64,000 nt of DNA from assembly GCF_003201595.1 (NCBI RefSeq), contig NZ_QJJS01000007.1, positions 148,827-212,826 on the forward strand. Reading direction: 5' to 3'. The translations under genes were made by a program, and so were the position numbers. The stretch comes from Sphaerotilus hippei (lineage in GTDB: Bacteria > Pseudomonadota > Gammaproteobacteria > Burkholderiales > Burkholderiaceae_C). This document shows, in pieces, positions 51,576-61,896 of the stretch. How positions within the stretch are numbered: the first letter of the stretch is position 1; every line of letters begins with the position of its first letter. The notes under the pieces are model-generated. The model was not told the origin of the DNA. It ran no database searches and worked only from the letters and a program-made list of their open reading frames with translations.

Positions 51576-52574
51576 ATGATCACATCCAGGCGCACCGCCG
51601 CACTGCCCCGTCGCACCCTGCTGGCTTGGGGGGCCTTGCTGTGTCTGGCCCCGGCGGTGCAAGCGCAAGCGCCTGCCTGGCCGACCAAGGCGATCACGGT
51701 GGTGGTGCCCTGGCCGCCGGCCGGCCCGTCCGACATCGCCGCGCGTCCCCTGGCCAAAGGCCTGCAAGACCTGCTGGGCCAGCCCGTCGTGATCGAGAAC
51801 AAGGCCGGTGCGGGTGGCAATGTGGGCACCGCCGCCGTGGTGCAGGCGCCGGCCGACGGCTACACCTTGCTGGTCACGTCCAGTGCGCCGGTGGCCATCA
51901 ACGCCAGCCTCTACAAGAAGATGCCGTTCGACGCGGCCAAGGATCTGCAGCCCCTCACCAATGTGCTGCGCATGCCCTTGGTGCTGGTCACTCACCCTGG
52001 CTCGGGCGTCAACGATCTGGCCGGCTTGCTGGCCCAGGTGCGCAGCAAGCCCGAAGGCATGGTGATCGCCAACTCCGGCAACGGCACGCCGCAGCACCTG
52101 ACGGCCGAGCTGTTCCGTGACGCCGCCAAGCTCAAGCTCGACCACGTGCCCTACAAGGGCTCGGCACCGGCCATCGCCGACGTGCTGGCGGGCCATGTGC
52201 CGATGATGTTCGACAGCCTCGCGGCCATCATGCCGCACATCAAGTCGGGCAAGGTCAAGCCGCTGGCCGTCACCGGTGCCAAGCGCTCGCCGCTGCTGCC
52301 CAACGTGCCGACCATGGCCGAAGCCGGTGTGCAGGGCGTGGAGTCGTACGCCTGGTACGGCTTCTTTGCCAAGGCGGGCACACCCCAGCCTGTGGTCGAC
52401 AAGCTCAACGCCACCGCGCTGCAGGTGATGAAGTCGCCCGAGTTCCAGCGCGTGCTGGCCGAAACGGGCTCCGAATACGTGGGAGACACCCCCGCGCACT
52501 TCGCGCAGTTCGTGAAGACCGAAGCCGCGAAGTGGGATCGCATCGTGAAACAGAGCGGCGCCACGATCGACTGA
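51576..52574 (+). CDS. Bug-family tripartite tricarboxylate transporter binding protein
   Basis: A 332-residue periplasmic binding protein of the Bug/TctC family, which is hugely expanded in Burkholderiales. The signal peptide ends at about VQAQA (residue 31). Family landmarks are ITVVVPWPPAGPSDIAARPLA, QPVVIENKAGAGGNVGT, ADGYTLLVTSS, LDHVPYKGSAPAIADVLAGHV and VPTMAEAGV. Such proteins bind small carboxylates and related compounds. No TctA/TctB membrane genes are adjacent, so it may serve a remote transporter or act as an extracytoplasmic sensor partner for the divergent kinase. GAGGAGAC before ATG 51576 gives a strong start. Confidence 0.9.
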   Translation: MITSRRTAALPRRTLLAWGALLCLAPAVQAQAPAWPTKAITVVVPWPPAGPSDIAARPLAKGLQDLLGQPVVIENKAGAGGNVGTAAVVQAPADGYTLLVTSSAPVAINASLYKKMPFDAAKDLQPLTNVLRMPLVLVTHPGSGVNDLAGLLAQVRSKPEGMVIANSGNGTPQHLTAELFRDAAKLKLDHVPYKGSAPAIADVLAGHVPMMFDSLAAIMPHIKSGKVKPLAVTGAKRSPLLPNVPTMAEAGVQGVESYAWYGFFAKAGTPQPVVDKLNATALQVMKSPEFQRVLAETGSEYVGDTPAHFAQFVKTEAAKWDRIVKQSGATID

Positions 52575-52606
52575 TCCCTGCGCTTGCCCCCGGCCCTCGG
52601 CGGACA

Positions 52607-52642
52607 CAAAAAAGCCCTAGAGCGTTGATTCTCTAGGGCTTT
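52607..52642 (-). terminator. terminator of tRNA-Arg, also downstream of the Bug gene
   Basis: A 12-bp perfect stem (AAAGCCCTAGAG with CTCTAGGGCTTT, loop of eight) gives a run of six T on the minus strand and a weaker TTTGTG on the plus strand. It ends tRNA-Arg transcription and may also stop readthrough from the Bug gene. Confidence 0.8.
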
Positions 52643-52675
52643 GTGAATTTCCTCGGACCTTCTGGGACCCTTGGT

Positions 52676-52750
52676 TGGTCCCGCCGACAGGAATCGAACC
52701 TGTATCTAGCGCTTAGGAGGCACTCGTTCTATCCATTGAACTACGGCGAG
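52676..52750 (-). tRNA. tRNA-Arg (anticodon CCT)
   Basis: Read on the minus strand this 75-base gene folds into a full cloverleaf. The acceptor arms CTCGCCG and CGGCGGG pair with one G-T wobble; the D stem is GTTC/GAAC, the anticodon loop CTCCTAA gives anticodon CCT for AGG codons, and the T arm is ACAGG-TTCGATT-CCTGT. The 3' ACCA is encoded. It lies 46 bases after tamB on the same strand, with a TAGAAT box 13 bases upstream. Confidence 0.95.
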
Positions 52751-52763
52751 GCGCGGAGCCGGC

Positions 52764-52769
52764 ATTCTA
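52764..52769 (-). promoter_or_regulatory. -10 element of tRNA-Arg
   Basis: TAGAAT on the minus strand ends 13 bases before the mature tRNA 5' end, in the gap after tamB. It is the same TTAGAAT type box seen before ileS. Confidence 0.5.
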
Positions 52770-52795
52770 AGCGCGGTCGCGGGGGGTGGATCGCT

Positions 52796-55700
52796 TCAGG
52801 GGGTGCGGTTGTCGCCGGTTCCCCACTTCCAGCTCCAGATCAGGTCGAGGGCGTTGTCCGATCCGGTCTGGGCGCGCAGGGTGTAGCGCTGGCCGAGGCG
52901 GTAGATGAGCTGCCAGGTGCCGGTGGCGGCGTTGAGGCTGCGCTCGTAGCCGACGTACCAGCGTCGCGAGAGCTGCTTGCCCAGCGAGAGCACGGTCTCC
53001 TTGGTGTCGCCGTCGGTCTGGCGCACGGAGAGCTGGTCCAGGCCGAGGCGCTCGACCAGCGACGGGCTGCTGTCCTCGCCGGTCAGCAGCGCGAAGGCGG
53101 CACGCTGCAGCACGGCCAGGTCGGTGCGGCCCAGGCCGTCGGGGGCGCGGCCGAGCACGAGCCACGAGAGCTTCTCGGTGTCGGTGAGCTCGGGTTCGCT
53201 GAACAGGCGGATGCGCGGGTTCTGCGCGGTGCCGGTGATGGCGACGCCGACGATGCGGTCCTCGAGGTCGGGACGCACGGCGCGGATGTCGAGGCGCGGG
53301 TTGTCGGGCGTGCCGGTGAAGGTGATCACGCCGCGGTCGACGGTGAGCTTCTGCGCGTAGGCGGCGTAGGTGCCGTCCACCGAGCGGATGTCGCCGGAGA
53401 CCGCCAGGCGGTTGGCCGGGCTGGTGACGTGCAGCTCGCCGGTGAGCCGCGTGGCGAGGCCACGGCCGACGAGGCGGAAGTTCTCGCCCAGCTGGGCCCG
53501 CAGGTCGAGCACCAGGCTGCGTGGCACGCTGGTGGCGTCGCCTTCGGTGCCGCCGGTGGCGGGCCGGGGCGCCCCGGCCGTGTCGCCGCGCTGCACGTCG
53601 ACGTCGTCGGACAGCGACGGAGCGTCGCTCTGGCTGAAGTCGATGCGGCCTTCGTCGGCGCGCAGCTGGCCGCTGATGCGGGTGCTGGTGGCGTCGACGG
53701 TGAGTCGGGTGCTGCCGCTGACGACCAGCTTGCGGTCGATGCGCTGCAGCGCGGCAAAACGCTCTGCCCTGACGTCGAGCCGCGCCGACGGGCTGGCGCC
53801 CAGCAGCAGATCGCCGCTGGCGACGAGCTGGCCGTCGCCCCCGCGGACCTGGAACTGCTCGAGGCGGGCGGTCTCGCCCTGCATGACGACCTTCAGCCGG
53901 GCGTCGCGCCAGTCCACCCCCTGCAGCGGGTTGCGCACCGCGATCTGCTGGCCGTTCAGCTCGCCGCCGAGGGCGGGCGCGCCGAGCGTGCCGGCCACGT
54001 CGGCCTGGCCGGCGAGCTGGCCGGTCAGGCGCCAGCCGGCGGGCAGCCAGCGGCCCCAGTTGCCGAGCTCGGCCACCTGCAGCCGCAACTGGCCCTGCAG
54101 CGCCGCGTCGGCCGGCGGCGCCCAGGCGCCGGCCCGGGTGCGCAGGCTCTGGTCGCCGGTGACGCTGCCCAGCCGCTGGCCGGCGATGCGCTGGCTCAGG
54201 CGCCACAGGCCGTCCTGCACCGTCAGGCCCAGCTGCAGCTCGCTCAGGCCGAGCACCTGCAGCGGCCGGCCGCTGTCGAGCACGACGAGGTCGCCACGCT
54301 CGCGCCGCAGCTCGACGGCCGCGCGCATCTGCTCGGGGGTGGCATCGATGTCGATGCGCCCGCCCACCAGCAGGTCGCCCCCCCAGCCGAAATCGGGCTG
54401 CCAGCGGGCCAGCAGCGGTGCCACCGCCAGCGGTTCCAGCTGCGCCAGCACCCGCAGGCTCTGCCGCGCGGCCTCGCTGCCGGTCTGCTCGGAGCGCCAG
54501 CGCAGCTGCTGGAGCTGCAGCCGCGCCAGCGACAGGTTCAGCACGCCCGGGCCGACCTGCGCCTCGAGGCTGGCGTGGCCGTCGGCGTCCCGCTGCCCGC
54601 TGATCTGCAGCGGCACGTCGGCGAGCTCGAGGTGGCGCGGGCTGGCGGCCGCCAGGGGCGCGAGCGCCACCCCGGTGGCGGGCCGGGCAGGGGCGCTTTC
54701 CTGCACCAGCAGCTGCTGCAGGCGGCCGTTCCAGCGCCAGGCCCGGGCGCTGCGCTGCAGGCCGCCGTCGACCTGCAGCCGGGCCTGCAGCGGCCGCATC
54801 GGGAGGGTGCCCGCGGGGGGCGGGGTGGCGGCCGCGCGGTCCAGGCCCGAGCGCAGCTCCAGCCGATGCTGGCCGAGGGTGCCGGTCAGCTGGCCCTGCA
54901 CGTCCTGGAGCCGGTTGGCGCCCTGGGTCAGCTGGCTGGCGCGCAGCTCGAGGCTCCAGGGGGCGTCGTCGGCGCTGCCCAGGTCCCACTGCGCCTGCAG
55001 TGCCTGCAGGCTGGCGAGCGTCGTCAGCGCCGGGGCGGCCGGCCCGCCGGCGGCGTTCTTGACCGGTGCGGTGGCGGCGCCGGCCGGGCCCTGCAGCAGC
55101 ACGCGCTGGCTGTCGAGGCGGCCGGTGCTGCGCAGCTGCGGCCAGCGGCCCTGCCAGTCGAGCCGGCCCTGGAGGTCGCCGCTGGCCCGCAGGTCGGCAC
55201 CGACCAGGCGCCACCAGGGGGCGAGCCGTTCGAGCGCCGGGCTCTGCAGGCTCAGGTGGCCCCGGTCCCGGGTGCCGTCACGGTCGAGCTGCACCTCGGC
55301 GTCCAGCCGGCTGCCATCGGCCTCGAACTGCAGCAGGGCCTGGGGCGCGGTCTGGGTGCCGCTGCGCCGGATCTGCAGGTCGCCCTGCACCGGCACGCCC
55401 GCCAGCATGCTGGGCGACAGCAGCAGCCGGGCCTGGCCCGTCAAGCCGCCGAGCGACGCCAGCAGCCGCTCGATGGGGGCCGTGTCCGCCGCCGTGGTGC
55501 GGGCGGCGGGCGCGGGCGCCGCAGCGGAGCGGGCCGGCAGCTTCAGGTCGGCCTCGAGCCGGCCGTCGAGCCGGCTGGCACCCCAGGCGGCAGCGGCGGG
55601 CCACCACGGTGCCGGATCGAATCGGGTCAGCCCGGCGTCGCCCCGCAGCTGCCAGCGGGCCGTGTCGCCGGTGGCCTCGAGGCTCAGGTCCCCGCGGGCC

Positions 55701-57214
55701 TGGGCCCGGGCCGCACCGGCTTCGGCGATGAAACGCCGGACCTCGATGCGCTGCCCCTCGAGCGTCGTGTCCAGCTGCACCCGCACCGCCTGGCGTGCGG
55801 CGGGGGGCAGACCGGCGGCCGACAGCAGCTGGCCTTGCAGGTCACCGTCCAGCGTCAGCGACAGGCCGGCGGGCAGCAGCGCCGGGCGGTCGGCCGGGCT
55901 GGAGGCGGCCGCCCCGGTCGCCACGGGGGGCGCCGTCCGGCGCAGCGCCAGCGACAGCGGGCCGCTGATGCGCATCGACGGGGCGGCCGCGCTCAGGTTC
56001 ATGGGCTGGATCTGCTCGAGCTGCAGCTCGAGCCGGGCGGTCTGCGGCTGACCGCCGTCGAAGCGCCACTGGCCGCTGCCCCGCAGCGTGCCCGCGGGCT
56101 GGCGCGTGCTGCCCAGTTCGGCCAGCAGCGTGCCGAGCTCACCCGCCTGCGGGTGGTCGGCCCGGCTGCTGGCGCTCACGTGCAGCCGGCGCACCGGCAG
56201 CCGCTGCGCCTCCCACGGGCCGGCTGCGGGGTTGTCGAGCTGCAGGTCGATGCGCAGCGGTGCCGAGCCCGGCGCCGTGCCGGCGCCGGGCTGCAGCCGC
56301 AGGTCGACGAGGCCGCTCAGCGCGGTCTGCGGCAGGCCGGTGGCCAGCGGGGCGAGATCGAGGTCCTTCAGGCGGGCCTGCAGCGCGCTCACCGGCAGGG
56401 GCTGCGCCGGCTGCACTTCGGCCCGGGCCTGCAGCGACTGGCCGCTGGCCTGCAGGTCGGCCTGCAGCTGGAAACGCGCCAGCGGGCCATCGGCCTGCAG
56501 CTGCAGCGAGGTGTCGGCCGGCAGGGCCGGCGCCGCCGCATCGGCCGGTGCGCCGGGGTCGCGACGGGTGCCGAGCTGCAGCCGTGCGGCCAGGTTCAGC
56601 GGTGCCGCGGCCCCGATCGACGCGCGGCCGGCCAGGTCCAGCCGGTCCCAGGCCAGGTGCTGCAGCTGCAGCTCGTGGGTCGCCGCGTCACCACCCCGCA
56701 GCGCCACCCGGGCCTGCAGCGCCTCGACCGGCCGGTCCCGGATCGCGTCGACCACCAGCTGGCCGACCTGCAGCTGCTGCACCTCGAGCCCGAACGGCAG
56801 CTGCAGCCGGGTGGGCAGCACCGTGGGGCGGTCGTCGGGGGGCGCGCTGCCCTGCAGGTCGATGCGCCCGGCCTTCAGCGTCGCCAGCCGCAGGCCGCCG
56901 GGCACCCGCTGCCAGCCTTGCCAGGCCAGGTCGTCGATGAGCAGCGTGCGGCCCGGACCGAGCCGATAGCTCAGCCGGGCGGCCTGGAAGTCACCCGCCA
57001 GCGCGCCCCGGGGCGCCGTCACGGCCAGTCCCGGCACCTGCTCCAGCAGCCAGCGCGATCCGGTGGCCGAGAACGGCAGGCTGGCCAGCCCGCCCAGCGC
57101 CGCCCCGAGCAGGCCGACCACCGCCAGCGCCCAGGGCCAGCGGCGCCGCCGAGGCCGGGGCCCATCCGCTGCGGTCGGCGCGGGGGCGGGCGGGTTCGTG
57201 TCGTCAGGGGTCAT
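52796..57214 (-). CDS. tamB: translocation and assembly module inner-membrane protein TamB
   Basis: TamB spans from the inner membrane through the periplasm and, with TamA, helps insert outer-membrane proteins and move phospholipids. The protein of about 1472 residues has a short basic N-terminus, one membrane helix (about residues 26-48), and a very long beta-rich region, ending in the DUF490/TamB C-terminal domain with DRGVITFTGTPDNPRLDIRA, EPELTDTEKLSWLVLGR and QLSRRWYVGYERSLN. The central part is rich in Leu, Gln and Arg, as is usual. ATG 57214 is taken; a GTG at 57226, four bases after the tamA stop, is the alternative. Confidence 0.9.
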   Translation of the reverse strand: MTPDDTNPPAPAPTAADGPRPRRRRWPWALAVVGLLGAALGGLASLPFSATGSRWLLEQVPGLAVTAPRGALAGDFQAARLSYRLGPGRTLLIDDLAWQGWQRVPGGLRLATLKAGRIDLQGSAPPDDRPTVLPTRLQLPFGLEVQQLQVGQLVVDAIRDRPVEALQARVALRGGDAATHELQLQHLAWDRLDLAGRASIGAAAPLNLAARLQLGTRRDPGAPADAAAPALPADTSLQLQADGPLARFQLQADLQASGQSLQARAEVQPAQPLPVSALQARLKDLDLAPLATGLPQTALSGLVDLRLQPGAGTAPGSAPLRIDLQLDNPAAGPWEAQRLPVRRLHVSASSRADHPQAGELGTLLAELGSTRQPAGTLRGSGQWRFDGGQPQTARLELQLEQIQPMNLSAAAPSMRISGPLSLALRRTAPPVATGAAASSPADRPALLPAGLSLTLDGDLQGQLLSAAGLPPAARQAVRVQLDTTLEGQRIEVRRFIAEAGAARAQARGDLSLEATGDTARWQLRGDAGLTRFDPAPWWPAAAAWGASRLDGRLEADLKLPARSAAAPAPAARTTAADTAPIERLLASLGGLTGQARLLLSPSMLAGVPVQGDLQIRRSGTQTAPQALLQFEADGSRLDAEVQLDRDGTRDRGHLSLQSPALERLAPWWRLVGADLRASGDLQGRLDWQGRWPQLRSTGRLDSQRVLLQGPAGAATAPVKNAAGGPAAPALTTLASLQALQAQWDLGSADDAPWSLELRASQLTQGANRLQDVQGQLTGTLGQHRLELRSGLDRAAATPPPAGTLPMRPLQARLQVDGGLQRSARAWRWNGRLQQLLVQESAPARPATGVALAPLAAASPRHLELADVPLQISGQRDADGHASLEAQVGPGVLNLSLARLQLQQLRWRSEQTGSEAARQSLRVLAQLEPLAVAPLLARWQPDFGWGGDLLVGGRIDIDATPEQMRAAVELRRERGDLVVLDSGRPLQVLGLSELQLGLTVQDGLWRLSQRIAGQRLGSVTGDQSLRTRAGAWAPPADAALQGQLRLQVAELGNWGRWLPAGWRLTGQLAGQADVAGTLGAPALGGELNGQQIAVRNPLQGVDWRDARLKVVMQGETARLEQFQVRGGDGQLVASGDLLLGASPSARLDVRAERFAALQRIDRKLVVSGSTRLTVDATSTRISGQLRADEGRIDFSQSDAPSLSDDVDVQRGDTAGAPRPATGGTEGDATSVPRSLVLDLRAQLGENFRLVGRGLATRLTGELHVTSPANRLAVSGDIRSVDGTYAAYAQKLTVDRGVITFTGTPDNPRLDIRAVRPDLEDRIVGVAITGTAQNPRIRLFSEPELTDTEKLSWLVLGRAPDGLGRTDLAVLQRAAFALLTGEDSSPSLVERLGLDQLSVRQTDGDTKETVLSLGKQLSRRWYVGYERSLNAATGTWQLIYRLGQRYTLRAQTGSDNALDLIWSWKWGTGDNRTP

Positions 57215-57230
57215 GGCGGTGGCCACCGGT

Positions 57231-59282
57231 TCAGAACGTCAGCCCGACGCTGATGTGCATGCGCACCCGCCGGACCTTCTCGCCATAGGCCAGGTCCAGC
57301 CGCAGCGGCCCGACCGGGCTGCGCCAGCGCACGCCCACGCCATAACCCTTGACCAGGCCGAACTCCTTCCAGCTGCTGGCGGCGTTGCCCGCGTCGACGA
57401 ACACGGCCCCCAGCAGCGACGGCTGGCGCCGCACGAAGGGGCGGGCCAGCTCCAGGCTGGTCGTGCCCATCACCTTGCCGCCGACGGCCGTGCCCGAGGC
57501 GTTGCTCGGCCCCAGGCCCTGGTAGCTGTAGCCACGCACCGAATCGTCGCCGCCGGCGCGGAACAGCAGCGTGTAGGGCACGGCGACCGAGTCGCGCGCG
57601 AACACCTCGGCCAGCTCCAGCCGCACCTGGCCATGCCACAGCTCGCCCATCATCCAGTAGCCGGTGTAACGGCCGGTGGCACGGGTGAACCAGCCGTTGT
57701 CGCGCGGGTAGGCGGCATAGGAGCGCCCGCTGCCGATCGAGGCCGAGACGCTGAAGCCGGTGGTGGGCACGATCGGGTGGTCGAGCTGGCGCCAGACCCA
57801 CTGGTAGTTGACCGTCACCGCCGAGGTGTCGTCGACCGTGGTGCCGTCGAGCTCGCTGGTGGCCGCGCGCAGCCATTCGAGGTAGTAGAGGCGCTCGATG
57901 CGGTCGTTGTCCTGCGTGCGGCCGACCCGGGCGCGCATGCTGCGCACGTCCAGATCGCTCTCGCGGGCATAGGTCAGCGCACCCGACATCAGGTTGCGGT
58001 GGGCGTTGCCCAGCGGGTGCGAGGTCAGGTCGATCGAGGCACTGCCGTTGAGCCGGCCCAGCTGCAGCTTGGTCTTGGCCAGCCAGGGCAGGCCCATCAG
58101 GCTCTGGTCGGTGTGCTCGACGGTCAGGCGGGGGCCGGTGGTGTCGGAGTAGCCCACGCCCAGCGTGGTCTGCAGCCGGGCCTTCTCGCGCAGCGTGACC
58201 TGCACCGGCACGGCCTCGGTGCGCTGCACGTCGGGGTCGACCATCACCGAGACGCTGTCGAACAGGTTGGTCTTGATCAGCCGGTCCTGGAAGTCGAGCA
58301 GGTCCTGCTCACGCAGCGGATCGCCGGGCGTGAAGTTCATCAGCGCCCGCAGCGAGCCGGCCTGCACCTGCGCCAGCCCGGTGAACACCGGTTCGCCGAA
58401 GCGGTGCAGCGGCCCGCTGTCGGCCACCAGGAACAGCGAGGACTGCTGCTGCGCGGCGTCGACCTGGGCGACCGTGCCGCTCCAGGTGGCGCGCGGGTAA
58501 CCCTCGGCCCGCAGCAGGGCCAGCACCGCGGTCTTGGCGCCGCTCCAGGCCTCCTGGGTGTGCGCCCGACCGACGGGCAGCGACCACTGCTGGCGCACCT
58601 GCTCGACCAGCGCCAGCGCCCGCGGGTCGCCCGCATCGGCCTCGACCGAGAGCGCGCCCTCGAACTCGATGCGCACCTGGCGCACCCGGGTGCGCGGGCC
58701 GGGCGTGACGGTCACCCGCACCGTGACGCTGGCCACTTCCTGCGTGCTGGCGCCGCTGCCGCTGCCGGTGATCTGCCGCACCCCGGGGATGTTCTGCAGC
58801 AGCGCGTCGACGTCGCCCAGCAGCCGCGTGGCCAGGCCGCCCGGGCCGCTGCCGGCCGTGCTGCCCACCGTCACCGAGCGGTCGTCGGGGCGCTGCGGGT
58901 CAATCAGGCTGGCCTGCACCTCGGCCTCGAAATGCCCCTGGGTCTCCAGCAGCGCGCGCGCCTCGGCCGGCGTGGCCTCGAGCAGGCGCAGCAGCTCGGA
59001 GCGGGTGATCAGTTCGTCCTGCGCGGTGCGCTGGAAGCGGGCCAGGTCGAGGTGGCGCTCCAGCAGCAGGCGCAGCTCCTCGGGGGCCTCGACCTGCAGC
59101 ACCCAGCGCAGGCTGCGGTCCTCGGGCGGCAGGTCCGCCGCCGGGCCCGAGGGCATCGGCACGGCGCTGGCGGGGGCGGCCGGGGCCGGGGCCGCGTCCT
59201 GCGCCCGCACACTCCCGGTCGCGGCCCAGACCAGCAGGATCAGCAGCCAGCGTGCCATCGCCGTCAGGCCCCGGCCCTTCAT
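57231..59282 (-). CDS. tamA: outer-membrane assembly protein TamA (BamA/Omp85 family)
   Basis: A 683-residue Omp85-family protein: signal peptide ending SVRAQ (about residue 28), POTRA domains at about 85-330, and a C-terminal 16-strand barrel. The barrel has the family motif [16 protein letters not shown] (the lid-lock VRGY motif) near residue 540 and ends [11 protein letters not shown], with the terminal phenylalanine expected for an outer-membrane barrel. The ATG at 59282 overlaps the stop of the VWA gene by four bases; MARW 24 bases later is a possible alternative. It is followed by tamB, its partner. Confidence 0.92.
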   Translation of the reverse strand: MKGRGLTAMARWLLILLVWAATGSVRAQDAAPAPAAPASAVPMPSGPAADLPPEDRSLRWVLQVEAPEELRLLLERHLDLARFQRTAQDELITRSELLRLLEATPAEARALLETQGHFEAEVQASLIDPQRPDDRSVTVGSTAGSGPGGLATRLLGDVDALLQNIPGVRQITGSGSGASTQEVASVTVRVTVTPGPRTRVRQVRIEFEGALSVEADAGDPRALALVEQVRQQWSLPVGRAHTQEAWSGAKTAVLALLRAEGYPRATWSGTVAQVDAAQQQSSLFLVADSGPLHRFGEPVFTGLAQVQAGSLRALMNFTPGDPLREQDLLDFQDRLIKTNLFDSVSVMVDPDVQRTEAVPVQVTLREKARLQTTLGVGYSDTTGPRLTVEHTDQSLMGLPWLAKTKLQLGRLNGSASIDLTSHPLGNAHRNLMSGALTYARESDLDVRSMRARVGRTQDNDRIERLYYLEWLRAATSELDGTTVDDTSAVTVNYQWVWRQLDHPIVPTTGFSVSASIGSGRSYAAYPRDNGWFTRATGRYTGYWMMGELWHGQVRLELAEVFARDSVAVPYTLLFRAGGDDSVRGYSYQGLGPSNASGTAVGGKVMGTTSLELARPFVRRQPSLLGAVFVDAGNAASSWKEFGLVKGYGVGVRWRSPVGPLRLDLAYGEKVRRVRMHISVGLTF

Positions 59283-60460
59283 CGGGAGAGCAGGCGCATC
59301 GCCTGCTCCAGCCCCTGCAGGCTGAGCGGGAACATGCGCTGGCTCATCAGCTGCTGGATCATCGCGATGCTCTGGCGGTAGTCCCACACGCCGGGCGGCT
59401 CGGGGTTGATCCATGCGAACGCCGGGAAGGCGTGGGTGAGGCGCTGCAGCCAGTCCGCCCCCGGCTCCTCGTTGCCGTACTCGACGCTGCCGCCGGTCTG
59501 GGTGATCTCGTAGGGGCTCATCGTCGCGTCGCCGATGAAGATCAGCTTCCAGTCCTTGTTGTACTTGCGGATGATCTCCCAGGTCGGCGTCCTCTCGCCG
59601 TAGCGGCGCCGGTTGTCCTTCCACATGAAGTCGTAGACGCAGTTGTGGAAGTAGTAGAACTCCAGGTGCTTGAACTCGCTGCGCGCGGCCGAGAACAGCT
59701 CCTCGACGCGGTGGACGTGCTCGTCCATCGTGCCGCCCACGTCCATCAGCAGCAGCACCTTGATCCGGTTGTGCCGCTCGGCCTGCATGCGGATGTCGAG
59801 CAGGCCGGCGTTGGCGGCGGTGTGGTGGATGGTGCCGTCCAGGTCGAGCTCGCTCTGTGCCCCTTCGCGGGCGAAGCGGCGCAGCCGGCGCAGCGCGACC
59901 TTGATGTTGCGCGTGCCCAGCTCGAGCGTGTCGTCGTAGTCGCGGAAGGCCCGCTGCTCCCAGACCTTGACCGCGCTGCGGTTCCTGCCCGGCCCGCCGA
60001 TGCGGATGCCCTGCGGGTTGTGGCCGCCGTGGCCGAAGGGGCTGGTGCCCCCGGTGCCGATCCACTTGCTGCCGCCCTCGTGGCGTTCCTGCTGCTCCTC
60101 GAGGCGTTTCCTGAGCGTGGCCATCAGTTCGTCCCAGCCCATCTTGCCGACGGCGGCCTTCTCGGCGGCGCTGAGCTCCTTCTCGAGCACCTGGCGCAGC
60201 CAGTCCAGCGGAATGTCGCCGGTGAAGTCGGTCAGCGCCTGCACGCCCTTGAAGTAGGCGCCGAAGGCCCGGTCGAACTTGTCGAAGTGCACCTCGTCCT
60301 TGACCAGCGTGGTGCGCGCCAGGTGGTAGAACTTGTCCACCGTCGGGCCGCCATCGTCGTCGAGGACCCCGGCCTGCAGGCCTTCGAGCAGGACCAGGAA
60401 TTCCCGGATCGACACCGGCAGCCGGGCCGCGCGCAGCGTCTGGAAGAAGTCGATCAGCAT
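59279..60460 (-). CDS. CoxE-like VWA-domain protein
   Basis: A 393-residue cytosolic protein with a helical N-terminus and a C-terminal von Willebrand A domain of the CoxE/YehP type. The metal-ion site is DVGGTMD near residue 240 (the usual DxSxS has glycine at the second position here), with further positions in [10 protein letters not shown] and [12 protein letters not shown]. Such proteins usually partner a MoxR-type AAA ATPase to remodel other proteins, but no ATPase gene is adjacent. The central [25 protein letters not shown] is a signature of the group. It is translationally coupled to tamA, which is an unusual neighbour. Confidence 0.82.
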   Translation of the reverse strand: MLIDFFQTLRAARLPVSIREFLVLLEGLQAGVLDDDGGPTVDKFYHLARTTLVKDEVHFDKFDRAFGAYFKGVQALTDFTGDIPLDWLRQVLEKELSAAEKAAVGKMGWDELMATLRKRLEEQQERHEGGSKWIGTGGTSPFGHGGHNPQGIRIGGPGRNRSAVKVWEQRAFRDYDDTLELGTRNIKVALRRLRRFAREGAQSELDLDGTIHHTAANAGLLDIRMQAERHNRIKVLLLMDVGGTMDEHVHRVEELFSAARSEFKHLEFYYFHNCVYDFMWKDNRRRYGERTPTWEIIRKYNKDWKLIFIGDATMSPYEITQTGGSVEYGNEEPGADWLQRLTHAFPAFAWINPEPPGVWDYRQSIAMIQQLMSQRMFPLSLQGLEQAMRLLSR

Positions 60461-60534
60461 GGTGTCGCAGCGGCCGGAGGAGGGCGATGGATCATCCGTG
60501 CAGTATGCCGCGCCGGCGGCGACCTGCCTGCGCC

Positions 60535-61882
<1,348 letters not shown>

Positions 61883-61896
<14 letters not shown>

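Noticed and set aside
52676..52750. Prophage or island attachment site at tRNA-Arg
   Set aside because: No integrase gene and no second copy of the tRNA 3' end was seen in the window, so it is not listed as an attachment site.
52643..57253. Plus-strand open frame of about 1530 codons opposite tamB
   Set aside because: Its translation is low-complexity Gln/Gly/Ala/Arg sequence typical of antisense reading of GC-rich DNA, while the minus strand has the TamB C-terminal domain.
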